Positions 26,301 through 39,900 of a stretch of 64,000 bases of DNA are shown in pieces. The notes beneath the pieces are model-generated. The model saw nothing but the letters and a program-made list of their open reading frames with translations. It had not been told where the DNA came from and did not search any database. This DNA comes from Erigeron canadensis (taxonomy: Eukaryota > Streptophyta > Magnoliopsida > Asterales > Asteraceae), in contig NC_057766.1 of assembly GCF_010389155.1 (NCBI RefSeq), forward strand, positions 35,969,516-36,033,515. Reading direction: 5' to 3'. Both the position numbers and the translations under genes were made by a program. The first letter of the stretch is position 1. Each line of letters starts with the position of its first letter.

Positions 26301-29300
26301 TTTGCGTCTGCCTGATCTGAAAACAGGCTTTCCGCTTTCTGTTTTCTGTAAGGTTCCGACTTTAGCCTCTTCACCTAAAACACTTCCTTTTTGAATTACA
26401 GCATAGGGCCCAACTTCAGATCTTTGACCAATCCTGATTGGGAGAAAACTTAAAACTCCATTCTTCACTTCATGTCCCTGAATCAAAGCTCCTTCTGCAA
26501 TTACAGCTCCATCTCCTATAAAAAGGAGAGACGGGTCTGTAATATCAACTGTATCTAGAACAACCGATGAACCAATTCTTGCTCCAAACAACTCAAACCA
26601 GTATTTCAAAAACACCGTCCCCCTCAAATGAACTGCCATGACCTTAGAAGAAACTTCTTGTGCCTTGTACAGCGTCCACCACTTCACGAAGTCCATGGAC
26701 CATACCGAAACCTCTGGGGTAAGAGCATAATTCGGCTGAAGAAATGATTTACCAAAGAATGCAACAGATATGCAGGTACTAAATATGCAGAAGATCCAAG
26801 CAATAGGAGCAGCCAGTATAGAAATAGGATACCCCATCCATGAAGGCAAGTGTCCCGAAGTGATCAAGTTCATGAATATAGAAATGGACAGATAAGCAGG
26901 TAGAACAAGCATCATGCACATATACATAAGTCCACAAACTTGCAACGTCCAGATACCAAATTGGTGAAGCGTTGTAACCTCGGTCATGAAGTCAAGACTA
27001 CTATCGTTTTCGTATTCTGGAAGAACGGAAAAAGGATTAGTTGTGCTGTTTGGTTGAGATTTCATTAGAAGATTCTCCGAAAAGCTTGCTAAGTCTGAAA
27101 TGCAGGTGGCTGTGAATACATCCACTGCTCCGACAGGAACCCCCAGAAAATCTGAAAGCTTTTGAGCAGCTCTAACAACACCGATAGAGTCGATCCCATA
27201 CGATGTCAAACCTTCAGTGGTCGAGATTTTGTTGATTGAAATTCCTGTTTGCTCAGAAACCACACCCATTAAAAAATCTTCAATCTCTTTGTGACTCGGC
27301 CCACTAGGTGCCAAGGGACGACTAGTCACAAGTTCAGGTCTAGGTGTATTTCCTTCCCTACATGTTCCTGTGGTGTAGGACCGCATTAAGCGTTTCTTGG
27401 TCACAATTGGTTCTGGAACAAGATTCAAAGTTCCATCAGAAAACTGTTTAAGGCATTCAAATCTTTTTATCTTTCCGGATGTAGTTTTACTGATTGTTCG
27501 AGGTTTGATTAGCTTAACAGATGCAATAGTGACACCGTGTTCTTCTGCAACCCGAGCCTGAATTTGCTGAATTACTTCTTTGTTAACAGGTTTACCATCT
27601 CTAACCTCAGCAATCACAACTAAACCAACTTGATCAGAAGAATCTGGAACCGATATGCCTTTTGTTGATAAGGTTTCCTCCGGGACCCCGATGACAGCAC
27701 AGCAACCAGGACGTAGAAGTTCGGAAGCACTTTCCACTGTTTTTTCAATGTCTGCTGAGTATATATTTCTACCACCAACGATAATAAGATCCTTTATTCT
27801 TCCAGTGATGAACAAGTTTCCATCTATTATCCTTCCCAAGTCCCCGGTTTTTGTATATATTCTGCCTGGACCAGTTTCAAGCATATTTTTGAAAGTTTTC
27901 TGACTTAACTCCTCTTTATCCCAGTACCCGATTCCAGCACTTGGGCTGCTAATCCATATCTCTCCTTCCTTCCCAGGCTTGTTGTGTTCTAAACTGGTTT
28001 CCGGATCAACTATTCTGATGTCAACATCTTCATCACTTTGACTTACATACCCACAACACACTCGTCCTTGCCAATCGATTAAAATGGGCTTCTTTTCTCC
28101 ATATGCACAACAAACAAAAACACAATTTTCAGCCAAACCATAACCTGGAGCCATTACTTGTTGAGAAAGGCCAAAGGGTGCGGTGAGCCGAACAAAACTC
28201 AGGAGAGTTTTCTGCCTAACGGGTTCTGCAGCAACCATAAGAAACTTCATAAAAGAAAGATCATAATCCAGCACCTTATCCTTGACACTCTCTAATCTTC
28301 TCACTACTAGTTCAAATGCAAAGTTGGGACCTGCACTGTGAGTGGCTTGATACTTGCTCATTGTTTGAAGCCACAATAACGGATTCCTGATGAATGTCAT
28401 TGGGGAGAAAAGAACTGCAGTTCCGCCACTAACAAGAGATGTAAAAAGTCCACCGATTAGTCCCATGTCATGGTACTGAGGAAGCCAACTTACTAACACT
28501 GTTCTTGAAGTACTCTTGTATATCTTTCTCATCAACTTTACATTATGAATTAGCCCACCGTGAGTTATCATCACGCCTTTAGCATCACCAGTCGATCCAG
28601 AAGTAAACTGAAGAAAACAGACATCGTTTCCTACCGGTTCAGAGTGATTTTTTATGTCTGTAAAGTTAATACCTTTAGAATTCTTCACAAGAGTATCTGT
28701 ATGTATCCATGGAAGCTTAGGCCATTTTGCAGAGCCTTTCCCCCCTTTTCCAGATAACGAGATCAAGTTCTTTACAGAACCTGCCCTTACAGCTCCATGG
28801 TAAAGCACAGTTGATAAAATTGCCTTTGCATTGCACGATTTAGCAATATTTTCTAACTTCAAAAGCGCTTGTCCACCTCTTTGAAGGGGATCTGGAGGAA
28901 GAACAGGAACAGGAAGTACTTGGGCTCGTAAACAACCAAAAAAGGCATCCACAAAGTCGAGTCCGGGAACATGGAGTAACAACACCCTATCACCCGGATT
29001 GATAACTGGTTCTGAGCTCGTTAATAGATTCTGAGCAATGCAAGAAGCATTTGCATGAAGTTCTGCGTAAGTCCTCTTATGCGCCTCCTCCCCTTCATCA
29101 TTAATCCAAGTGTAGAGTGTTTTGTCTTTAGTTATTTCATGAGTTCCCCAATGCTTCAAATAGCCATCAAGGCTACTCAAGTCAGGGAATGTTAATCCAG
29201 GATATTCATTCAGCCGTTCTGGGTTCCTGTCCCAACTATCTGATAGTAGTGGAAACAATCTCTGCAAAATAGATGGAGAAATATCTTCTATTAAGTAACT

Positions 29301-31352
29301 GCGCGAGATTAGAGATGATTATGTGATACTTAGTAATGTAAATCACATAATAAGCAGTACAAGCTGGACAGCAAACGATAATTTTTGGACGTGCTTCTAA
29401 TGTTTGAAATTGTAATACTCAAATAATCATATGCTTGTTTGTTTCTGAGAATATTGTTAATTCAGAAGTTGATAGAATGACATTTTATGAAAACAGGAGA
29501 GAAGTTATGTGAAAAAGAGTAACAGCCCCTTAAATTGGGTTCAAATGAATGGGCAAGTATGTGATTATATTTCTATTATGTAATAATCGGAATTTGTTGT
29601 ACCTTCACATATGGAAATTTTGGTAAAGGGTCATCATCTGCAAAGTGTTTGCGAACAAGATTCATAGAGTAGGTTGAATTTCTCTCTGTAAGTTCAAACG
29701 CAACAAGTCCACCTACATAGTAAGTGTTCTGTTGACCTTGAAGTTCAGTCTCCAGTTTCTCATAAAATCCTTCCTTCATATCTGTTTTTTGGATAAGAAT
29801 CAAGTGTGAGGCTAAAACTGCAAATATGCTTTAGTTGAGCCAACAAATGAGCTTGTTAATTGTTTCTACTATACCTTGGCTGGTAACATGAGGGAAATAC
29901 TTGAACCGTCTCTGCAGTATTACATTTTCAACTTGACCTCCCATTCTGTTAACCGCATCAATTGCAAGTTCAGTGACCCTTGGCCCCATAATATCAACAG
30001 CATTACCATAAGACCAGAAAAGATATATATCTGTATCGGCATAGAATCTCTGAATTGCCACTGGATTGCCTATAGTGGCAGGATCATCCATGAATTCGGC
30101 ACAGTAATAAAATCCTATTGGCAAATGATCCAACCCTTTGATTTTCATCACTGTTGTATAGTAATCTATCGTCTGCACCTTACTGAACAGTTCCTTCTCA
30201 AGATTACTTAAGTCCATCCATCGATTTTCACTTTCTGTAGTTACAAGAAGATCAAAAAACTTTAGTTACATATACACAAAATCATTTTTCAATATAGAGA
30301 CAACCCGTAAATCTATGTGTGCAACTACCTGCTGATACATATGTTGGTGATCGGTAAACTTTCCCGTTTGTGAAAGGAAAACCCCCAGAAATGATAATTT
30401 TCTCGAATTCCATAGTGTTAACTTCCCCACTACTATTTCTAGTGTCAACAGATACACCAGAGGAGTCGCGTCTGATACCAATTACTTCAGTGTTGCATTG
30501 AACTTCAATGGGAAGAGATTTACTTAACTTCTGCCAGAATCCCATATACCCGCCCTTGAAACGCCTTATTTTACCAGCCATTGAAGTTCGGGTGAATTCA
30601 TGAATGTAAGAATAAGCCATATCTTCAACAAATCCATACCCAGAAGCAGTGTATCCATAGGCAACTGATTTTGGAACAGATTTAAGTCCTCTACTCTTCA
30701 GAAATTCAGGAACTGATTCTGAAGCAAATTCGCTAATGGCATGAACTCCATTTCGACCCGAATTCTTTGCCTTATCCTACATTTGAAAACAATAAGATAT
30801 AACTTCACTTTCAACATTCTAAATAACAACTAATACCAGATATATTAAAATTAGTTGAAGATAATAACCTGGAGTTCTAAGGTCAACGATATCACATCTA
30901 CATAGTCATCAGCAACTGGAATGTCCTGAAATTTCCCATTGTCAATGAGGGCTAATTTATGCGAGTCCATTTCCTCCAGTTCAGACCCCAATTCTTTTGC
31001 CAAATGAAAAATCGTGGGAGCACTATTTGCTGCTAGAACTTGACCTCCAAGATCATACATTTTCCCTGCAATTATGTAGTCTAAGTAAAATATTAGTAAG
31101 ATAATCAATAAGTTACTAAATTTAGCAATCTAAAAGTAGTTACATCTTGCCTTCAATATCAGCTGATTCACACATCCCACTGACTGTGTGGTATTTCTCT
31201 AGAAGGGTCACATTGTTGTACCCAAGCTTAGCAAGTGCATAAGCTGCTGATAAACCACTTGGGCCACCTCCTAGTATGCCGATTCTTGTGTTCACGGGCA
31301 TACATGGGTGCAGAGTTGTTAGTTGATCTGCTACTGATTGTTTCAGGTCCAT
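23319..31352 (-). CDS. 2311-aa multidomain enzyme: FAD oxidoreductase / acyl-AMP ligase / carrier protein / membrane LbH domains / catalase-like domain
   Basis: Seven coding exons (minus): 31352-31151, 31065-30869, 30776-30329, 30234-29875, 29781-29603, 29261-26289 and 25895-23319, totalling 6936 bases in one frame. Residues 20-462 are a flavin amine-oxidoreductase fold with the dinucleotide motif GGGPSG (28-33) and Glu52. Residues 463-1080 adenylate an acyl acid: TSGSTGDAKG (682-691), FAAL-like WLPQYHDMGLIGG (721-733), YTKTGDLG (931-938) and Lys1059. A carrier domain follows with GIDSI; Ser1154 is the phosphopantetheine site. Helices at about 1231-1303, 1468-1560 and 2106-2166 alternate with hexapeptide beta-helix domains at about 1362-1433, 1600-1694 and 2221-2305, a plan like the C-terminal part of poly-lysine-synthetase-type NRPSs. 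Residues ~1742-2067 are catalase-like. Intron 1 uses a GC donor. Product unknown; likely a membrane-bound acyl-conjugate synthase. To my recollection, uncharacterised ~2300-aa homologues exist in several dicots. Confidence 0.9.
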
Positions 31353-32131
31353 CTTCTATACGTAATATATTAGTCTTTCAATGACGGTTCCTGATGAGAT
31401 CGATCCAGAGAAAAAGTGAGGCATGGTCCTCACATACATTTACTTAATCAAAATACAAGGTAAATTTTTACCAAGATTATATGAACTTTGATCAACATAG
31501 AAAGAGAAGTCAAACTTTATTATGTTATTCACCCAGCCTGCAAAAAACAGTCCATCTTAAAAAAAATTAGAAGACATTTAAAGCTACATTTGCAGAATTT
31601 TGTAAGTATGCAAATTAACGTAACCATCTAATTCTGTTTCTTTCAAGAAGGATGGTAATAAAGGACCAACAAAATTTTATCTAATGTTGTATGTCAAATC
31701 ATGATAATTGTAAAATAAGACTCAAATCCAAAGAACATGCATTGAAAGAACAAGAACGATGAGGCTTCAAATACGACAACAGGCGGTTTAAAATCAAAAC
31801 TTTGTAATAGTACAAGGTGTGCATTATTTTTATAGTATAGCCTGCAAGACTTCATGACTTCTTTTGTTTTTCTCACAGGATCTCAGATTCTCAGATAAGA
31901 AAGACGAATGACAAAATACTAATAACGGCATATAACAAAAGTGCAAGTAATTTTTGATGTTTACAAAGTGATGCGTTGTGAATCATCCAAAAGAAGGTAT
32001 CTTTTAGTAATAAATAATTAAAACAAAAAAATCCCAGGTTCATTAACACAATCAACTAATCAGTATAGTTGGTTCACTAAGATTGTGCAGAAAACATATA
32101 GAGATGATAATAAGAATGTGCGAGTACTAAC

Positions 32132-32182
32132 CTGCGCACCTTGACCAAAATTCAAGCCAGTGTGAATTTAACTCCAAACTTT
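32132..32182 (-). other. Possible 5' UTR exon of the 2311-aa enzyme gene
   Basis: On the minus strand a 51-bp segment is bounded by a good acceptor (CATTACAG before it) and a good donor (GTTAGT after it). It lies about 0.8 kb upstream of the start codon. A further acceptor (GTTTTTTGCAG) sits near 31539. A TATA-like TTATATATATAG near 33610-33620 followed by a CT-rich stretch at 33550-33590 could mark the promoter. No coding is implied, and splicing of the leader is unproven. Confidence 0.3.
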
Positions 32183-33167
32183 CTGTAATGCATGAACAAA
32201 AGCAGTTGTTATGAAACTATTGATGAACATATTGACATGTATACTTTGACTAGCTCCCAAGATATCCTAGTTAACTACTGTAAAATGCAGTTATTTTCAA
32301 ATGTGAACAATCTGTCCTACCAAAAAGAATTTCATAATCTGCAATATGTGTGTTCCTTATTTTGAACATGTTCTAACACTTACAAAGCCTGCAGAGAAGA
32401 TCCTGTCATTAAGTGAATATTTTAAACATTTTAGTTGTAATAACTTGGTATAATTTACTCGATCGTTGGACATAAGTCCCTTCCGGCCCCTACCTGCTGT
32501 CTCTTTCTCTCTTGTGTAATTTTTTTTATATGAAAACCTCCTGTTTTATAACTTTTTCAAGCTTCGATCAGGCCCCCAAACGACACAGTAAAAATGTAAA
32601 ATGTTGCAGTTATTGACCGGAGTTCAAGGCACTTAGTTATTTGCAAAGGTTTTAGACGATAAGGACTACTAGCTAGCTACTATACAACATATATATATTC
32701 TTATTATGAATAACAAATAACAATGGATTTGGTCATTGAGAGAAATTACTTAAAGAAACGTCCACCAATCGATCGATACATACAATTTGCTATATATAAT
32801 AAGGTTAATTACATGTTTGTAAAAAAAAAATTTCCAATTTTAAACAAAACACTGTATCATGCTAAACATATACTCGTATATAGCTCTTGGGACTAATTAA
32901 GGTCAAATATCATAGCCGGTCTATTTTCAAGTCACAATTTATATATATATATATATATATAACTCAAATACATTATTAAACAACTAACAATTGCAAGGTG
33001 AATTCAAACTATAATATTTTATGAATTTGAAAATTTAACAGTATATTATAATACATAATGTATATATAACTATATAAAATTTATATGTATGTTGATATAT
33101 ACACATGCAACATTATTCGCAATATATACAACTTAATTATAAACTCCACACTGCAAGATATATAACT

Positions 33168-33371
33168 AGGTTTTAGGTAAAATAAAACAAGTATTAATGT
33201 AAAACAAATAAAACAATAGGTTTTTCTATAGTGATAATCACCGTGCATCAAATAAATCATAGTACATCAATTGTTTCGTGAATCTTCGTGCATCAATTTA
33301 ACCATGATCTAAGGGTTAAGATCTTATCCTATTTGTTTTACTTTAATACTTGTTTTACAATACTCAACCCC
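33168..33371. mobile_element. MITE-like element with inverted ends and TATAACT flanks
   Basis: The left end AGGTTTTAGGTAAAATAAAA, followed by CAAGTATTAATGTAAAAC, is mirrored at the right end. The complement of 33330-33371 reads GGGGTTGAGTATTGTAAAAC, then AAGTATTAAAGTAAAACAAAT. A 26-bp core pairs with one mismatch. TATAACT occurs immediately outside both ends (33161-33167 and 33374-33380), a possible target-site duplication. Confidence 0.5.
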
Positions 33372-36300
33372 TATATAACTAACTATATATGTAAGAACAC
33401 TCGGACGAATATATATATTACTCCATATATTATACTAGAAAATTAATAATGTCATGCACCGAAATTAATTACTAACCCGCGTACGTAATAATCCTGTAGC
33501 TAGTAGTAAAAAAAACTCGAAAATGAGCGCCAAATGGCACAATGTGGAGATGCAGATCGAGAGAGAGAGAGAAGTGAGTGCTGACCGAACCTCCACAAAA
33601 CTTTTACTATATATATAATGGTGACGAGATCATAGTGTTAGTAGTCGAATATAAATATATAGAAGCAGATAAATATATATACGTTGATGATGAAATCAAA
33701 AAATTCCATATAAAACACGACAAACAATATGGTCGGTAAAATCTAAGTCCAACGATGATAGATAGATTAAGGTAAATTAATTAACTAGTGCCGGTAAATA
33801 CATGAATTTGTCATGAAACTTAATAAGTATATTATAACCAGATATTCCTCTATATATATATGGTGCTGGCTGTTCATTCCAAAATGCCATTTGTGATCTC
33901 CGTCTTATCATTTTTAATATTTACTTTCTTAATTATTTACTCCGTTTTAATATTAATTAATCAAGGTTTTGAAAATGAGATTAAACTATGACTTTTTCCT
34001 TTTGTCTTGTGTACGTTTATTTATATAACAATTTCTGCAATCGGATCTTAATTCTTCTTTGATTTGAACCTGGCGGTAGTATTAAAATGAGAATGGGCTT
34101 CATCTAACAAATGAGTTCAATTAACAAATGGGCTTCAACATGAACTTGAGTCAACTTGAATTATTCGAGTTCGACTCAAACACCTCGAGAATTGATAGTA
34201 CATGCATACGAATTTAACCTAGTAAATGAACAGTTGATTTTTTTTTTCTTTCGAACATTAATTGTATAGTTGATTCTAAAACGATTTCCAAACAATGTGT
34301 TAAATTGCATTCAACATAATTTAATAGGATAAAAAAATATAAAATTATATTATATTTTCTTGTTAGACCTTTGTTTTCTTTGTAACAGTATCTTTTGTTT
34401 GTTTGACGCTTGTTAAGCTATTTGCAAAATCGATCAATATGATTTCGCACATTAAATCATAAGATACTTGAATTTCTTGATAGTCAAACAAATTTATAAG
34501 TTTTAGCTTATGCACATAATAACGTGAAAAACTCATATATTTTTTTTCATAAACTCGATCAGCTCTTTTGATTTGCTAACCAGACAAACATATATTGAGA
34601 GCCCCAAACATACTAAATAGACATAATTTATTGTTGATCTTATATTCCGAAGACACAAACAAAAATATATATATTTGTTTCAATATCACCAGCTAACCCG
34701 AGAGATATAAGAATCTTTTGTAATTGGGTTGGATATTCTCCTGTGGTACAATTATTTTGTAGGAGTATTTATTTACTAAAAGACATACCTCATCTTTAAA
34801 TTAATTTTATTTTTAAGATAAATATACGATAGTATATACTTTTAAACCATCATATGACTAGTTTTTGTAATAAATACAAGGTCATGGTATATGTCATCAC
34901 TCATCAGTTCATTCATTCTCATTAATCTCTTGATTTATCCAGGGCTAAGTTGTTATCAGAACCAGAAGTAGAGTAGAACGTTTTATGATTAATATATTAA
35001 CTATTATTCTTTTTTATAATTTATGACATAAAATCAAGTTACTTTTTGTGAATATCATATCTGAAAATTAAAAAACCAAAATTTTGGGCAAAGTTAATGG
35101 GGATTTTTATTTCACTCTTATTTCTCTAAAGACACCTTCCATTCTGACGGGTGAAAATGGATCATTCAGTGGCAGTTTGTATGTCGTTTCTTTACTCTAT
35201 GGGCTTTTGGCCCATGTTAGAAGGTCCTCCCTCGTAAATCTTCCTGATAATAAGTTTGCCATCTCAAAATAATCAATGATAGTTAAAGTAAGTAAAGTCT
35301 TTTAGCATATAAGTTTTTGGTGTTTGAAAAAGAAAAATTCTTAAGGTAAAACATGTTTATTACGATAATTTCTACAAATAATTACACAATGATTTTGATT
35401 TTATGCAAGAAAACTTAACCCTTCAATTAGCGAAATTTGTATATTTACCCCTTCAATAATAAACGAAGTTTGGATCTAGTAGGTGTTGCATTTGTTTGGG
35501 TTTTTATTAGTCGAATATTCAATGAGGGATGGATTATTCGTAAAGCCTTTTTAACATCTACAAAAAATAAGATCAAGGATATAACTACATTTCACTAGGA
35601 TCCTACAAAAGAAACAATAACATTATAATTAGAAAAACAACAAAAGCATAACCTAATTGGACGGGTCTTCGTAGGGAGGTTAATAAAAATAAAAATACTG
35701 AGATATATACTAGACTAATATTGTGCAGCAATGAGAGTGCATCATTGGTTACGTTTTGTGATGTTCCCTGTTGTGCCAACCGGCGACAAAGAGTGATCAC
35801 TTTTGACAATTTAACTTATAAGGACTTCATAGTTCATATCAAAAAGTCATACAAAAATGAAAGTTTCTACAAAGTTTAATCAAAGTAAATTATAGAGTAT
35901 GTAATCTATGACGTATAACTAACATTCCAAGAATAGAAAATTTATATGATAATTACAGGGCAATAGAGAAAAGTATGTATTAAACTTGAGACTCGATATC
36001 TTTGTTGTCACTATTATAAATTTATAATTTATAATTATCATTCTAAAGTCCAAGTTGGTTCAAATAAGGAGTGACATATGTCCGAAAGGCATGTTGATTT
36101 CAATTTTTTCTCCCTTTTTCAACTAGCACTTTTTAATTGTATCATCAGTCTTGATTATTACTATCCGATCATTAATGCAAGCTGCCAAGCTAATACCTTT
36201 CACCAACTTAATAATTCACAATATTATCCAAAGAGTTCAATACATTATGATTGAGTTAAATCACACATTTAAAATTCGATTTAAACTTTACATACTCCTG

Positions 36301-36932
36301 CGGTCCTGCCAATTTTTAAATTGGATTTGGATTTTCAATCACACCCCTCGAACTGACTACCATGACCCCTCGAAAAAGTTTTTTATTCAATCATGTATGT
36401 TAATTATAAATCTTATCAATGGACTGAATTGGACCAGGATCAAGAGAGAGTCTGTCAGTTTGGCAAAAGCTGGAAAAAAAACTTGACACGGTTTGGGTTT
36501 TGACCAAGCAAAACAATACAACAATCATTCAGAACACTAAACACGGAGTTGTCCAAAAAGCTACCATGAACTATAGCTAACCCTTTGAATTCACTAGGCT
36601 GAACCTTTAAATTACAACTTTGCTCAACAAATGAATCTGAACAAGTGCTTATTCTAAATAACGCTCAAGTAAAGTTCACATCCTCTCCTGGCAAATTGAT
36701 CACATCTTTATAGTCTAAATTGTATTGGATTTCCCACTCGTACTGTTTACATACATCAGTTCAAAAACTGTAGATTAGTGAGGCAGGCCAATTTGAACCC
36801 CACGTATGCACGAAAGGAAGATCCGGCTGCATTTTTCTAAAACCAGAGCATTCATTGCCGAATGCTGGGGACATACACCATGCCAAATATGAAACATGAA
36901 TCTACAAAAAATTGTTTGATGCACCTGATATC

Positions 36933-39900
36933 TTAGATGGCTTTCTTCACTTGAAAGAAGTTTGAACGTTCCTTGTTTGCAGCATCAACGCCAGCTTCAG
37001 ATGTCACTGCTACAATCACACCTTTATCTTTGATAGAATCAATCACACCCGCAAATTCCTTAAAGTCACTTGTCCTATGGGAAAGAAAAGAGTGGTGAAT
37101 AAACTTGTTACGGATACTTTTCTACAAATACCCTGGAAAAGCATGAAGAGCTAGGTTTTCACCAAAAAAGATAATAATAGCCTATGATAGAAAGACGAAA
37201 TGTGTGAAAACAAGTTAGGTAAGGCTGTATTTAGCAAAATGACCCATTTCTTATGAGTAGTTAATTTGTCAAATATGACACAAGCCATGTCATTAATCAA
37301 ATAACTTTTATTATTATGAAAGAATATGATTCATGGGGATAACCATAACCCAACCAATCCATCAATAAGTAGATCGGATACATTCCTACCCGACGGCATC
37401 ATATAGACTCAACAAAAATCTTAAAAGATTGTAGCTTCTACCTTGTTGATAATATTTCATCACGTCTTGCTTGTCGTTCTTCTTCTGAAACCCCAGATAA
37501 GTACCGCAATAAACTGCAAAACACGTGGATGTCACTTCCATATCACTTTGAGTGTGATCCCAACACATAACAGAGCGCCTTTGTTATATAATTTTTTTTT
37601 TATCAGGTAGCAGAAAATCCTTATTTTTGAGACAAAGTGATAGATTCCTCCCTCAAGTTGTTTACATACCGTTAATTGCACTCCTGTGTGTGATTTTAAA
37701 ATTTACGTTTTAAGATTATATTGTAAATTTATTGCTTGCAACTCTTAGGCTCCCAAAAAGAAAGTACTAGTTTAAATGAAAAAAGATCAACATTACCTGT
37801 TATAACCTTTGGCATCGGGTAGCTGATACGAATCTAGGTCACTAATAGTCCCAATAATGGCCTTTTTAAGAGTACCATCATCCATTTCAAGTTGACGTAG
37901 AAAAGCTGATGTTCCATCATATACATCGAGCGTCTTCAATAAATTAGGGTCCCGATATGATAAGAATGAGAAAACTCCTGTAAGAATCCAATGATAACAA
38001 TAAATGTAAAAGCTGCAGGAATTACGATAAACACATAAAAACGACTTGTTTTATGTTCTATCACGGGTAACGTGGGAAAAACTTAAAGAAATCAAATAAC
38101 ATGAAAATAGGTCAAATACGTCAAACAGGTTGAAACACAGCAAAGTGTACTTAAAATGCAAATTTTGCCCTGAGCAAGCTTTTGCCTGTTACCCTAACCA
38201 CTCACCCCGCCCATTTTGCTATATCAAGACACATATGAACCCATCATATAAGCAAGGTTGTAAATAACGCTCGGCGGTCGACCACCTTTAAGGTTAAATC
38301 TCATTTCGCGGAGTTATAACGGCGTTATAACGGAGACTATAAAATATAAAGGAATTTATACAAAAAATTATATATATTAGCAATATCCTAACAAAATTAG
38401 TCAAAAAAATGTCTTTTGACGGTTAAGCTCCGTTAAATCCGTTATTTGACCGTTAAATCCCGTTATAAAGGCCGTTAAGACCGTTAAATCCGTTATAACG
38501 GCCGTTAAATCCTCAGAACTTTAAATTTACCCTCCAACCCCCTTAACGTAACGCTGGACCTCCGTTACCGTTATAACGGCCGTTAAGGCCGTTATTTACA
38601 ACACTGCTATAAGACACTGCTTAATTTTACCTGAACGGGTGTCGAAATCACACAAGCCTCCGAACGCCCCACCACTAACCCGAATGTTATCCCACAACCA
38701 TGTATTACTTAAATATTTAGATATAACATAGGCACACCCCTTAAGTTCATAACCAGCTTCATAAATATTAGCTGCTTTTCCAACATAATTAACCTGCAAT
38801 CAGATTTTAAGTTCAAGGATAAGTGTCAGTAACTAGAAGTGGCAACTTCGATCCATTATGAATTGGACAATCCATGTTTGTTTTATTTCCAATAGCAACG
38901 TCTAAAAAAAACGAAAATGCTTTAACACCTTCCAAAATATGTTTTTTTTAAAAAAAATTATGATTATCAAATAATAGATCTTTTCTAGTCATCTTTGAGT
39001 CTTTGATACACTAACTAGTACTACAAATGTAAATCTTTGGACACAATGTATATAAGGAAACCCAACCCAATCCATTATGACACTTTGTAATAACATTCCA
39101 CTTTCACCCATTACCCATTCGTCTAACATGTGAATGTTGCTGCCTCTAACAGAACCAATGACAAGAAAACACAAACCAACCTGAGTAGGTATTGTAAATG
39201 CTTCACTTGTTGACGAAAGCAGTGCATGTGAAGTAGACGATGTAACCGGGGAAGTACTTGGAAGCAAATCAATAAATTTTCTAACAAGTGTCTCCGCCTT
39301 TTTGAGGCTTTTTCCTTCGGAAGTGAGATTTACAAGGCAACCTCTCTTTGAGAGCAGGGTTTCTCGAATCTCTTCAAGAGACAGAGAAATTTCACTCCAG
39401 CTCTCTTCGATTCTCCCTTCAAGATCTTTCAAGAATTCCAGGTAACTGCACATATGCTAATTACTAATTAAATTGCATGTTTGCAACCTCAACCAAGATT
39501 ATTGTATGATAAGACGCCTGGCCTATATTAGATTCTATGATAATAGGGGTAATAAAATTTTTATTTAGAGTCAATAAAAACATTTTTGTCAATTATTATT
39601 TATATAAAATTAAAGCGCTCATTATGACTGCAGACAAAATATATATTGACTATAATTAGCTAATAATATGCATGAATTATGAGTCATGAATCCATATCCT
39701 TTTTTAAGCCTTGTTTATGTATAAGTTTCTTCTAACAATATAGTTAAGGTTATTCATGCATGAAAATCTTAGACCAGCCATGAATAAAGGTGCAAATCAC
39801 TACATCCATAGAGTCGAACCTGATACCACCCATCTGTTCGGCAATACATCCTGCATGGTTTAGCTTTGCATTCAGCCTTGTAGCTGCAAATACATGACCA

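Larger units (their letters stand above)
31353..36932. other. Long gene-poor region
   Basis: No supported gene in 5.5 kb beyond probable leader and promoter of the 2311-aa enzyme. Contents: TA dinucleotide runs (for example 32939-32960), a MITE-like element at 33168-33371 and AT-rich unique-looking DNA. Open frames at 35084-35272, 35603-35809 and 36151-36486 show no domain or codon bias that I recognise. The last ~400 bases before 36932 hold the 3' UTR of the RPS10-PreP gene. Confidence 0.5.

Noticed and set aside
26142..29267. A free-standing 1041-aa acyl-ligase gene starting MQRLFPLL and ending LHIHN
   Set aside because: The M and Q codons belong to an intron ending TTTTGCAG; the exon begins at 29261 and joins FPYVK in phase. 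The last ~48 residues are intron read-through: a donor at 26288 joins in phase to the exon at 25895.
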